Below, in pieces: positions 54,298 through 64,000 of a stretch of DNA of 64,000 nucleotides. Below the pieces are notes generated by a model. It saw only the letters and a program-made list of their open reading frames with translations, was not told the origin of the DNA and did not search any database. Source of the DNA: Stratiolaelaps scimitus (lineage: Eukaryota > Arthropoda > Arachnida > Mesostigmata > Laelapidae); the NCBI GenBank assembly GCA_019614645.1, contig JABWDB010000038.1, positions 1,612,001 through 1,676,000 on the forward strand. Direction: 5' to 3'. How positions within the stretch are numbered: the first letter of the stretch is position 1; each line of letters opens with the position of its first letter. Position numbers and translations under genes: made by a program.

Positions 54298-54627
54298 GTA
54301 TATGTTCGGCATGATCTTGATGAGCTCTGCTGCTGCGTTTGGGGCCTTGGCTGCTGTAGTTTTGACGTGGAGAATTCGACCAAGGTGTATTCCAACGTAT
54401 GTGTTTGTGTTAATGATTTTATTGATTCTTATCGACAACCGAGAGCCTAACATGGGCACCTGCGAAATCATCGCTGTCTGTTTCTATCTCACGTTATCGC
54501 TATGTATTTCTCTGTCGTTTGGGTTGTCGGACGCTAGACGAGTTAGATATAATATAATATTTTATATTGTTTCCTGCGCGAAGAGCTCGAAGGATAATTT
54601 GCCACTGTTTGCCGCTGTTAAAAGCTG
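54298..54627 (+). CDS. Candidate membrane-protein exon
   Basis: A good acceptor (GCTTTCTCCCCTCCTTCTAG, AG at 54296-54297) is followed directly by ATG and a frame open for about 110 codons. It is strongly hydrophobic in three places: MFGMILMSSAAAFGALAAVV, then TYVFVLMILLILI, then IIAVCFYLTLSLCISLSF. The donor-like AAG|GTGTAT at about 54391 would cut it to a 94-base exon. The hydrophobic pattern, together with the acceptor, is more than expected from low complexity, but no family is recognised. Confidence 0.25.
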
Positions 54628-55202
54628 AGATCTAGTTAGCACAGTGTAAGCATTAGATTTAACCTGATTCATACTCAGGTTAAGCTAACCACTTGATGAT
54701 AGCAGGTGATTCTGCTTGTTTTTATTAATACAACTATGATATCTCGCGGGCATATTAGCTTCGTAGCAGCAGCGCTAACCACAATCGCATTAGGACCTTA
54801 TGTCGCGCCACCTCTTTCTATCTGCATCAGATGAGCTGACTTCGACAAATACCGATCCGGTTTAACCAAAGCCTGTCTGTCATCCTATGCGGTCTACATA
54901 AACCGAGCCGGGTGATCGGTGGTAAGGGCTTCAGTGGTGGTGGTGGCATTTCAATGGCATCAAAGGAAGTAAAGCGGAGGGCTCAGGTTGGGTAACTAAT
55001 TCAATTGTCTCTGTATTCATGTGAGCCACTTTGTATAATTACCACGGGACAGCCGACAGCAGCAGCGATGGCGACGACGATGACGAAGGAGAAATTGCTA
55101 TCGAGTTTAGCTTCATAATTGTACTGTATTGTAGTTGCATATCTATAGCAATATATAGGCGTTTTATTCAAACATACAGCAGTTAGGAATTATTTCTAGG
55201 GA
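54628..55202. other. Non-coding stretch
   Basis: No frame or repeat of note apart from GGT and GAC triplet runs near 54935 and 55065-55085. A long G run lies at 55214-55228. Confidence 0.4.
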
Positions 55203-55546
55203 TTATGGGGGGTAGTGGGGGGGGGGGGAGGCTGAGGTCGACAATGTCCCAAGGAAGGCGATGGCATTGCCCCTTTGCACAGCGAGGGACAGGCGCTGCA
55301 GAAGGAAAGAACCTGCGCGCTTGTCCCCGGTGGCGCGGATAAACCTATGGTAGACCCACATATATGCTAACCTGGTTGAGTGGACTTTTGACAGTTGCTT
55401 GGCCCGCATGAATAACGATTGTCTCTTTGTACAATAGAAAGTTATTAACGTGGCTCTCAATGGCGTATATCGAAATTTTCTCCATCTGTATCCGATGCGT
55501 TTGCTGGATTTTTTCGATTAAAATTGATTCATGCATAATCAATTTA
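55203..55546 (-). pseudogene. Unidentified frameshifted frame, possibly retroelement-derived
   Basis: Two overlapping minus-strand frames look like one protein with a frameshift near 55385-55405. The first part reads ILIEKIQQTHRIQMEKISIY and the second TRLAYMWVYHRFIRATGDKR followed by FLLQRLSLAVQRGNAIAFLG. The text is protein-like up to the G run at 55228. It lies on the same strand as, and about 0.4 kb from, the Ty3/gypsy integrase scrap, so both may be parts of one decayed element. I do not recognise the family with certainty. Confidence 0.35.
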
Positions 55547-55962
55547 GTTTTCGCGATCTGCCTGAGTCCGACTCATTGGCCAAACTATGATCTGAATCAC
55601 CGTTTTTAGATACAGCATCAGCACTTAATTACGAAACAGCTTCTACTACGGACGTAATAGATTTATATATATATATATGATGCGTGAGGCTAGCAGGAAT
55701 TTTAGGCCTGCTCGTGTTACAGTCGTAGCCGTTATATTAGAGTAGTAGCTTCGTCTCTCCCGCATAACAGTGTTTCACTGGATGCCCTATTACGCATCAC
55801 CAGCCGATTGTAAGCATCAGGCAGCCGCGCAGAGACCGGCTTGCCCACGTCAAAACGAGGCGCCAACCGAGTTGTTCACATGACTATAAACCTGTCACCA
55901 ATCGATCGTTCGAACGCATCTGCAAGAGCAGTCTCTTGTATGGTTCAATTCGCATTATTGCT
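55547..55962. other. Spacer between two decayed minus-strand frames
   Basis: The spacer holds a TA repeat at about 55664-55678. Stop-rich minus-strand text continues from the integrase scrap to about 55860 without a clear motif. Confidence 0.4.
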
Positions 55963-56235
55963 TTATGGCGAAGCTGTTTTGCCGTGTCCCGCCAGAGGGA
56001 TCTGAATCGCTCGAGCCCTTCTTCTGCTTATACGAAAGACAGTGACGAGTCGTTCGAATAGTTTGTCAGTGCGATCATTGGGGTATCTCTTTGACGAGGT
56101 GGCACCGGAGCTAAAGTTTAAGGCATATGTGGCGAACGTCAGGCAGACGGCGAAATCCGTCCATTTGGTGAATTGTGTCATAGTGCCAAGGGTCATGTCA
56201 TATGCGGAGCTGATCTGTGTTGTCCGGAACTACAC
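55963..56235 (-). pseudogene. Ty3/gypsy-like integrase C-terminal remnant
   Basis: On the minus strand the text TTQISSAY is followed by MTLGTMTQFTKWTDFAV and then CLTFATYALNFSSGAT. This order matches the end of the integrase core of Ty3/gypsy-type retrotransposons: the block before the conserved catalytic Glu, then a W-D pair, then an F-x-YA-x-N stretch. The middle of that block is deleted, so the Glu region is lost, and stops surround the fragment. Further on, SRRRARAIQIPLAGHGKTA fits the variable helix that follows. No LTRs are seen nearby. The family call rests on remembered motif order and needs a profile search. Confidence 0.5.
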
Positions 56236-58888
56236 GCCCAAGAAGCCAGCCGGGTCGGATATTCGCGTTATTCACAGTTTGTGATCAGGACCCTTGAGAT
56301 CTGGCGAGAACCGTTTAAGGCCCGAATTTTTTTCGGTTGCTTGAATCTGGGCTCGAGCTCACGCGTACTTTAGTAACTGCTGTGTCTGTTTGCTAACAAA
56401 GTAATATAAACCAACGAAACTGGGACTTTCCTGACATCTGTGAAAACTGCGACCTGTCGCTCCTAAAAGGTACAACGCGGCGAACGCCCAAAATCGGTGT
56501 CGATGACATAAGCGTTCGCCGTAGACACCAGGGCCTTGAATCAGTGTGAGCACCCCTACGGCGGAATGTGGTAAAGGTTGCGGTAGTAAGACTAAGGTCT
56601 TATACGGAGAGTGTCCATCCAAGACTCATAGTTAGACAGGTAGACCTAGCACCCGCAGAGAAGTGCGTTACAACAAACGCGGCAGCATTATGGGCTGCTG
56701 CGCCATGAGGGCGTCCCGTTGTATAAGTGTGACCAAAATGAAGTGGATAACGAATGGAAGTATATTGTAGTAGATTTATGTTGGGAATATACTACTGTTG
56801 TTGATAGTACATTTTTAACTCGTTTACAGTGCATTGTAAGATTTACACTTTCATGTAATAATATTAACCATTTTCTTGTGTATATTTCATTATTAAGTGG
56901 CGGGTTTGTTTTCAGCTATGTATCAACGAGGTCCCAGTCAAATACGTGATAATCGTTTGTAAAACGCCAAAGAGTGTGGTTACTTCTAGTTTTCAATGTG
57001 TCGAACCTTGGGGGTCCGAAATTTACTCTAAACAATGTGACATTTCAATAGTTGGTTACACTCAGCAAGATATAGACACAGGGTACAACACAGTGACCTA
57101 CTAGAATGTCGTCACAGCAGAGGCTAGGCTGAGACATTTAAGTGTTCTTTCGATCTCGCTATCCAACTCAAATGTTTCATCTACTACTCGCGATCTATCG
57201 ATGAACGGACCCAGCCTTAGTGAGTACAGCTGTTCAACTCGCGACAAAGATTCTAATCCAAATCGATTCTCCAGAGCAGAGTCAGACGACGCTAACTTAA
57301 TGACATCACTGGGATCTACAATGACCTTGTCGTGCCATTCATTACCAACACGCTAGTAACAACCCGAACGATCAGCAACTAATGGCGATTTTTTTCTTCG
57401 TCGAAATCGGCTATAGTTAGAATCCGAGGAGGAATGGATCAAACTCGCCTTATATATTTTAGCTGAATAGTACATGTTGTTTCCTTTTGTATAAGTCAAT
57501 GCAATTATTTAATGTGGCTCGTATTTTTTATATTCGCCCAACGAAAAAAACATTTGTCTACGCCTTTCCCGATTTAAATAGTAAGAGAGTTAGTCGTTTA
57601 AATTGTTTCAACAGCCATGAGTCGATATAAACATCAATCGCCGTGTAGTATTACCTCTGAGTAAACGGTTTCAGTTCTGGGGGAAGCACACGTGTGCTTC
57701 ATATTTATGTAATAGTAAAATGACCTGCGGGCGTTGCCCCGCGACCTGTATTTTCCCGCAGGTTCGATCAATTGTGAATCTCGTCCCATGACTATCGGAA
57801 ACTATAGTGGTGCGGAAGTAGAGCTACTGCTCAGTTGAACGTGACCCGTCCTAGGTATCGTGTAACCCCGCTGTATGGATCCAGTTCTCCGACTGGAATC
57901 GATAATAACAGTTATCCCATAACATATTCACAATTGCATTGTTCTCCCATTGCAAGTAGCCCTGCACGCAGTTTGAATCACCGAAATATTATTACATTAA
58001 TCCTAAATGGTGCAAATAGCAGGACTAGGAGGGCGTGACTCAGTTGAGCTGGATAACATTGATATAGTACAATTGATCAATTGGAGTGGAATCGAATCGT
58101 CTGTTTGACACTGGGACAATAATTCAGTTATACAATCTTAAAGGTAAATGGTTGTCTGTGTTTATATTTGGGCGCAGAAATACTGATAGCGTACGAATAG
58201 TCCTCTATTCGAGCTAAATACAACTGGAGGGAAAATATGCAGGGGGAAGCCGTAGTTAAAAAAAGTTATCAGCTTATTATGAAAAATGGAACTGTATCAA
58301 AATCCATGTAAAATTCGATAAAAAACACTCGACAAAGACGCTACGTGTTTCACAAGGAAACAACCAGACAATTAGATATCGAGCTTCAGTATTGTATAAT
58401 AGATATAAAAATAAGGTCACACAAATTCTAGACCGTCATGTTCTGTTTTGTTTAGATAATTCTGATCTGTTTATATCTATCCACACAACAAAATAAAGAA
58501 GAATATTTATTCACAGTGTAATTGCAGGCTGTGACATTACTAAGTTAGAGAATTGTCGTCTATATTATTTGCGTGATTTTACGTCTACTGTACGAATGTT
58601 GCCACTTGTTGTAAACTTAATTTATATATTGCGTACAAGTTTAGTTTGTGTATAAAGTTTGATGCCGATCTTGTACGAGCTTACGTGTGATAAAACCTAG
58701 GTGTGTCATTACGAGTCACCTCAATAATAATTGTCATAAAAATTTGGGAAGGTGAAACTGAGCTATGTAATAACTCTGCACATGAGTTAATATCAAATAT
58801 TCCGTTATCCGATAATTAATATCTCCGATATGTCCCTCATACGTTGTCTTGCGGAGCTATGTATATTGGAAGGTGGTGCTAGCTTTAC
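56236..58888. other. Non-coding stretch with palindromes
   Basis: A minus frame at 56359-56622 includes SFVGLYYF, which resembles a motif after the gypsy RT active site, but its context does not fit. At 57683-57700 lies the perfect palindrome GAAGCACACGTGTGCTTC with a CACGTG core. At 57724-57762 lies a hairpin with 8-base arms (CCTGCGGG/CCCGCAGG). No gene is supported. Confidence 0.4.
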
Positions 58889-59064
58889 CAACAGAGTATA
58901 ATTTTCCGTTTAAGATGAAACAGAAAGTCCCTTCTTTCCCGAACAGACGGGACAGATTCTCTCCCGTTGCTGCTGTCGAAACAATTGCACTTTCCGACAT
59001 TTCCGCATGTATTTCAATTGATGTTGGCATTATTGCACGGGAAGTCAACACTTCAGGCTCTTTG
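58889..59064 (-). CDS. Candidate internal exon, 176 nt, both splice sites present
   Basis: On the minus strand a strong acceptor (GATGGTGTTTTTTTTCTAG, AG at plus 59066-59065) begins the stretch, and a fair donor, GTTG|GTAAAG (GT at plus 58888-58887), ends it. The frame is open across the whole stretch. It reads KEPEVLTSRAIMPTSIEIHA at its start and LFGKEGTFCFILNGKLYSVG at its end. The residue mix looks like ordinary soluble protein. The plus strand is open here too, which weakens the case slightly. No family is recognised and no neighbouring exon was found. Confidence 0.35.
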
Positions 59065-59743
59065 CTAGAAAAAAAACACCATCAAGACTCAGCTGACGGA
59101 ACGGAACGTGTTTTTGCTAGAATTTCGTAGAGGTACCCACGACCTTGTCCAGTTTCAGAAATTAAGTTTAGTGACTTGTTCTAATTTCTAAAAGAACGAT
59201 TCGATTTTTGCTCCTGGATTTTTGCCTTTTGTTTTTCTTTGAAATGAATCCTCATTGAGTAAAAAGTAAACAGGGTCAAATTAGTGTTGATAGTCAAACG
59301 TTGCATGTTAGTTTGTACCATTAGTGTCTGTTCAGTAGGGTAACTACTACTTGACGCGCACCAGGATGGCATTGTTATTCCTCATCTTACGTTTAGTTTA
59401 ACTATTGCAATAGTATATAAATGCTATTTAGGCCGCCGTAGGTCTACTTTACGAAGTGGTTGTCAAAAAGGTGAATAAACGAACCGCTTTGCGACATCGG
59501 AACAAAAACATTAGGAGAAGTGGATTTGGTCAAATGTGAAAAGGAAAGTAGCATAATCACCCCCCCCCCATTTATTTATTTGAGTCGATGGCACCAACTA
59601 ACAGCTGCAACAACAGAACCACAAGAGAGCTAGACAGATTAATCTAATCCGTTCTCCTTAACCTTTCTGCTCGAATAGTGTTGAAACTTTTCCATCATCT
59701 ATTACGACTCTAGTTTAATAGATTCATTTTAATTTATTTCTAG
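59065..59743. other. Non-coding stretch
   Basis: Intron-like, AT-rich. A run of C lies at about 59561-59569. It ends in the acceptor for the next candidate exon. Confidence 0.4.
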
Positions 59744-59998
59744 GTATTGAGTCGACAGACTTCAAGTGTAAGAGGTGTCGTAACATATTATGTTCAGTTA
59801 AACTTTGGCAGCTGTGTATTATTATGGGAACACAACTTTCCGAGTGAGGCCACAGAAGTTCGCTGGGTACATAAGCCTAGTGAGAGCACGGCCCGCTGGA
59901 GACAGGAGAGCCTGTTTGGCAATCCAGATGATCCACACACACTCTCCCTATCTCAGCAGCCCTCATGGCAGCCGAGACAGTTAAGGCAGCATTAGGCG
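59744..59998 (+). CDS. Candidate terminal exon, unidentified
   Basis: A good acceptor (TTTTAATTTATTTCTAG, AG at 59742-59743) starts a frame open for 83 codons to a TAG near 59995. The product includes EATEVRWVHKPSESTARWRQ, then SLFGNPDDPHTLSLSQQPSW. The C-terminal half uses GC-ending codons more than the flanks. The first bases, GTATTG, are themselves donor-like, so this may instead be a second recursive-type site. No polyadenylation signal is seen close by and no family is recognised. Confidence 0.28.
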
Positions 59999-61079
59999 TA
60001 ACGACAACACCGCGAACACACCTGAAATGTCACCCCTTCCCACATTTCGAAGGCAACTTTTCAAAGCTTGATAAAGACCTAACCGAGGCATCATTAGGCA
60101 CCTGATTTCATTCATCTCGGCTATAGTCAGACCCGAGTGTAACAAATGGAGAACTGCAGGACGGAAACGGCTAAGGAAGTCGGCTTATGTCGACCGACCG
60201 AGTGATCACACAACTGAACAGCGTCGGTATCAGCCCACAGAAGTTGGTTAGGGTTAATTGTTGCGTTTTGGCATCGCAGAGTGCTGAACTGAACAATGCC
60301 AATGCGAATGAACCGTAATGAACGGCAGCTATTTTTAACTGGACACTGGATCAGATAGAATGGCACCCGGTCAACGTTACTGGTTGTTTCATAATAACTT
60401 TGGTCTCCTCGTCACAAAGCCAGGTCATTAATTATCAGTCAGTGCTGAAGGAATTACATTTTCCGAAGCTTAGGGGATTCATCTTGCTTGTCAGTCGATC
60501 GAAGCGACCGACGGTTCCGATTTGCTTGACAGTATCGAGCCATGAACCTAAATGATCAGCATCACCGATACGAACCCATGAACATCATGGTATCTGTACC
60601 TTGGAGTTTTTAAATTTTTAAAACAAAAATAATTTTCGTTGTAAAAACGTGCTTAAGGTGGTTACAACGTTTGTCGCGTCGAATATATTAGAAGGAACAT
60701 CAAAAAGATGAATTAAACACAGCCATATTGAACCTATGCATAATTGTTTATGAATTTAAACAAACAGTGAAAACAGACAGTGCTTCATTTTGTTTTAACC
60801 ACCAGTCCTAAAAACTTTGTCGATTCGCTTTAGTGCCATTGTGCACTGAGTAGTGTTCGCTGCTATATACGACAATTAGAATGAGTGCTCATTCAAGTGA
60901 ATGTATAGAGTATTCGGGTGAGCTAAAAGTACATATAGAGTGATTGGTAAACAATGTCAACAATTAGAAGCATTGTATTTATTTTCGGTTACATGTAAGT
61001 TGCACATGTCCGTGCTGAGATGGCGGAGAACAATGAATCTGTTTGAATTCGACTCAACGAAACGGTCACGACAGAGCTT
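59999..61079. other. Non-coding stretch
   Basis: Stop-rich. The minus frame at 60127-60366 starts without ATG support and shows no motif. No gene is called. Confidence 0.4.
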
Positions 61080-61091
61080 TTGTTGTTGAAG

Positions 61092-61469
61092 ATGTACGAC
61101 AACAACGTCATGGCATGGCAGATGCGTAACATTGCCCAACATCCGCGGCAGAAAAGATATCTGACGAGGCCAACCAGGCCACGCCCACAGATCGGGGATT
61201 TTTCTAGGAACATGGTGGGGGGGTCCGGAGCGAGTTCCGGGGCCAGAGGAGCCGGAAAAGGGAACGAGGTCAACAGAGGGAATTTTCCAAGGCCGTCTGA
61301 CGTAATCCGACCGAGATGTGCTACTTGGCAATTGCTTGCCTTTGACTCGCAACTGAGATGGACTGACGCAATACGAAAAGGACGAATCAACAGCGAGAGA
61401 GTGGCAGAGTTCTGCAATGGATCGACCATTAGCTCCAAAAGAACTAATGTGGACGGTGAGAACAGATAA
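61092..61469 (+). CDS. Hypothetical ORF in a GC-richer block, open on both strands
   Basis: From the ATG at 61092 a frame of about 125 codons runs to a TAA. It has a Gly/Ser-rich centre (MVGGSGASSGARGAGKGN) and basic flanks (RQKRYLTRPTRPRPQ). A donor-like ACG|GTGAGA lies at about 61456. Two minus-strand frames of 131 and 149 codons cover the same stretch but begin with non-ATG codons. Openness on both strands points to low stop density from GC content rather than selection. No domain is recognised. Confidence 0.2.
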   Translation: MYDNNVMAWQMRNIAQHPRQKRYLTRPTRPRPQIGDFSRNMVGGSGASSGARGAGKGNEVNRGNFPRPSDVIRPRCATWQLLAFDSQLRWTDAIRKGRINSERVAEFCNGSTISSKRTNVDGENR

Positions 61470-64000
61470 CAGGACTGTGATTATTTCCGTTTGATTGGCT
61501 GGCTGGCTGGTTATCTAGCTTCGTATTTAATTTTGTATAATATAGATTTGATACGATTTCATCGAACACCACCGATAACAGTCCAATGAGAAACTTTCGA
61601 TCTGAGCCGAATATGCCGACAAGCGCAACTACTATTAAACAGGAACAAATATGATCCTTATTATTATTATTATGTTACAGCCAGGAGCTTTACTATCAGA
61701 ACCTTCTGCTGAGAAGTTGCGGAGGTGAGCTATCTGGTGGAGCTTTGAGCCTCGCTGTATTTGTACACTAAGCTCGACTAAATTCGACATATTCCAAAAC
61801 ATGTTTCAAATACACACGCACACACCATGCACTACAAGTGACATTAGTGGCGAATATTTTGAGCCGAGAGTTTGTTTACGAAGATATTTGGTTACGAAGA
61901 TGTTCGACTGATATCCCGAACTGGGTTTCAACATCACAACACACTCCGAATGGCGAATACGTATTTCGCGCAATCTCTAGTTAGATCCTACTGAGGGATT
62001 TAATTTCTTCCACTAAATATTATTTCCTTCTCGCAACCATTGATTCAGATGAACTTTCTGGGGTCATTGATATTTCGTTATTGTGGTGGACCTACAACGC
62101 AAAAGTGAATGACTTCTGCTTTGACCTAACTGTAGGTTGCACAAGACCTTCCGTTCAGCTCGCTGTTTAGTCATCGTCCAATCGCCATCTGCAATTCCGT
62201 CTGTCGGCATTTTGGGGGCTTCACTTCGCTTCTCGGGCCCCCGTTATGTCGGGCCATATGTTTCCTTGGGGTTATTGATACCTCCGATGGCTGTGTTACC
62301 ATATCAGTATCGGTTTATAGTAACAACAGTTTATTGAGTGGTCACTCGTGATGGTGGAAAGGGAGTTCAACGGGAAACGGTAGAAAAAGGAAGCCCTGCA
62401 GAACCTCTATAGACGACAGTCTGTGTTATGACAATGCCTAGAGGGGGGAACCTCGCTTACAAGTTGTGGGTACACACTACTCGAGCAAGATACTGAACGC
62501 AACTAACTCAGTCGACTTGTCAACTTGATTTAGGAGGTCGCAATGGTTACTTTATATGGCTAAATAGGTTATTATTGCTGTACAGATAGCTTTTACAAGG
62601 GTCATACTTATAACCATTTCGTAATGCCCATTGCGTCTCATTTAGTCTCAAATCGGTGAAATGTATGCGCTAGCTATACTGTTGCACTTGCACTAGTGTA
62701 TGTAAGCGAGAAATACTTTTCTATGTATGCTCCGCTTTATCGGTCTGAGTAGTGACTTCCTCCAGACGGCTTTTCGTTCAGTTCCACTGGGTTCTACTGT
62801 CCCGACGATCCTGTGGCAGTTCGGGTTATCATCTAGAGTTGCCTGTTGTTGTTGTTCCGTTTTATATGTCGGTGGCAAATAACAGAGAGCCGTTCAAGAA
62901 AATAGCAGATATCTGCGAAGGCCCTTGCCATCGGATAACTGATCTATCTTTACCGAAACGAAGCAGTGACGTTTCTGCGGGACGAAATATTCACATGTGA
63001 TACGTCCCTCCCCCCCCACGCCCTTCGTATTCATCGATGTACGTGAAAGCTGTTCTACGTATCGTGTGACACTCATTCAAATTATATCCGACATAGATGA
63101 TAATATATAAACTCGGCGTTTCGAAGCGTGTCAAATATCGGATATGTTGCTGCATCGGGCGGGAAAATAAATTTCGTTTGTCGCCAGTTAATAGGCACTG
63201 TGTGGGCACCTCTGGTATCCGCCGGATCCTCATGTACATGAAGATCCGAGCCGGCAGGGCATGAGGCTTAAGTAGCAAGATATGCTTTGCATATGTTTAG
63301 AGGTCTCCGCGGAACCAATATTCAACTTCGGGGGTCGAATCTCGTACTCCTTGGACTTAACAATTATCCAGTGGCGACATTTCATTATTATCATTTCATC
63401 GTCCTCCATCAACAGAAAAATCCTAATGTACCCCGTTATCGATTGATTGATAACGAAATTAGATTGATATTGAGATTATCTGCCTAATCTTTGATATCCC
63501 TATCGTTTTATACGCTTGACTTATAATTAAATTTACATCTACTCTGCGATTACAGCGATTTAAAGAATTAACCGCTCCAGTACCTTTTTTATGATAGGTG
63601 GGTTTATTATTGTACCTGTTATCACAGTTCTTGCCTGAATCAACAAAATGCTGACTAAGCGTAGTTCTAGACATAACGGATACGGGCTGGTGGCCAGACG
63701 CCAAACCAAAACAAATCAACATTCTCAACATTTGCTCACCGTGCATCAAGGTTTGATCATTGGATTATGATTGCACTCCTACCAGTAGCATATTCGAATT
63801 AATCCTCATAGCGACAGGGGTGACGGGCGCTTTGTGGGGAATATCAATGCTGAGAGGTTTGAGCTCCCGCAACGATAGAGCAATGTTCTCGAGAATCAAT
63901 TTCCAAACAGTTCTTAGTTCTGTTGTAATAGATTCTAGCGCTATTTATTTTAAGTGTACACTTAAGTGCGAACTCTCAAACGCGATTTCTATTTATTGTC
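61470..64000. other. Non-coding stretch to the window end
   Basis: It holds an ATT triplet run at about 61657-61672 and a C run at about 63010-63017. Frames at 62752-63000 (+), 62991-63278 (-) and 63459-63749 (-) are open but unrecognised. No gene or mobile element can be supported. Confidence 0.4.

Noticed and set aside
56359..56622. SFVGLYYF resembling a gypsy reverse transcriptase motif
   Set aside because: The flanking text does not follow the expected order and no active-site box is nearby.

Overview
The window looks like non-coding nuclear DNA from an animal, most likely an arthropod. It has about 40% GC by eye, dense microsatellites ((TA)n, (CT)n, (GT)n, (GA)n, CAT and ATT runs) and long stretches with stops in every frame. 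It carries mariner, Tc1 and CR1/L2-like LINE relics and good spliceosomal splice sites, and it shows no operons or ribosome binding sites. A mite or other chelicerate would fit the composition and transposon mix, but that is a guess. No complete protein-coding gene can be read from the sequence alone.

Layout. Bases 1-1156 look like the 3' part of a spliced, mostly untranslated exon ending in a consensus donor. From there to about 64 kb the DNA reads like one or more very long introns or intergenic DNA. A few candidate exons are supported by a splice site joined to an open frame: 9312-9647 (+), 54017-54181 and 54298-54627 (+), 58889-59064 (-, acceptor and donor both present) and 59744-59998 (+). 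I recognise none of them. At 25512/25513 a near-ideal acceptor with a TACTAAC branch point abuts a good donor, which is the signature of a zero-length or recursive splice site in a giant intron.

Mobile elements are the best supported features. They are a damaged mariner with intact ends (10618-11685), a Tc1-like element of the IR/DR class with doubled repeats at both ends (27001-28326), a 5'-truncated CR1/L2-like LINE on the minus strand (about 48840-50710), a 617-bp internally deleted mariner (52652-53268) and a probable Ty3/gypsy integrase scrap on the minus strand (about 55963-56235). Several short palindromic or foldback elements also occur (10141-10194, 24358-24528, 36594-36639, 38721-38754, 44760-44789). 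All transposase and reverse transcriptase frames are broken, so none of these elements should move by itself.

Unidentified degenerate frames worth a search are 23684-24163 (+, one in-frame TGA), 28684-29270 (+, few stops over about 195 codons), 38029-38514 (-, 161 codons from an ATG) and 55203-55546 (-). I found no rRNA, convincing tRNA, CRISPR array or bacterial-type system.
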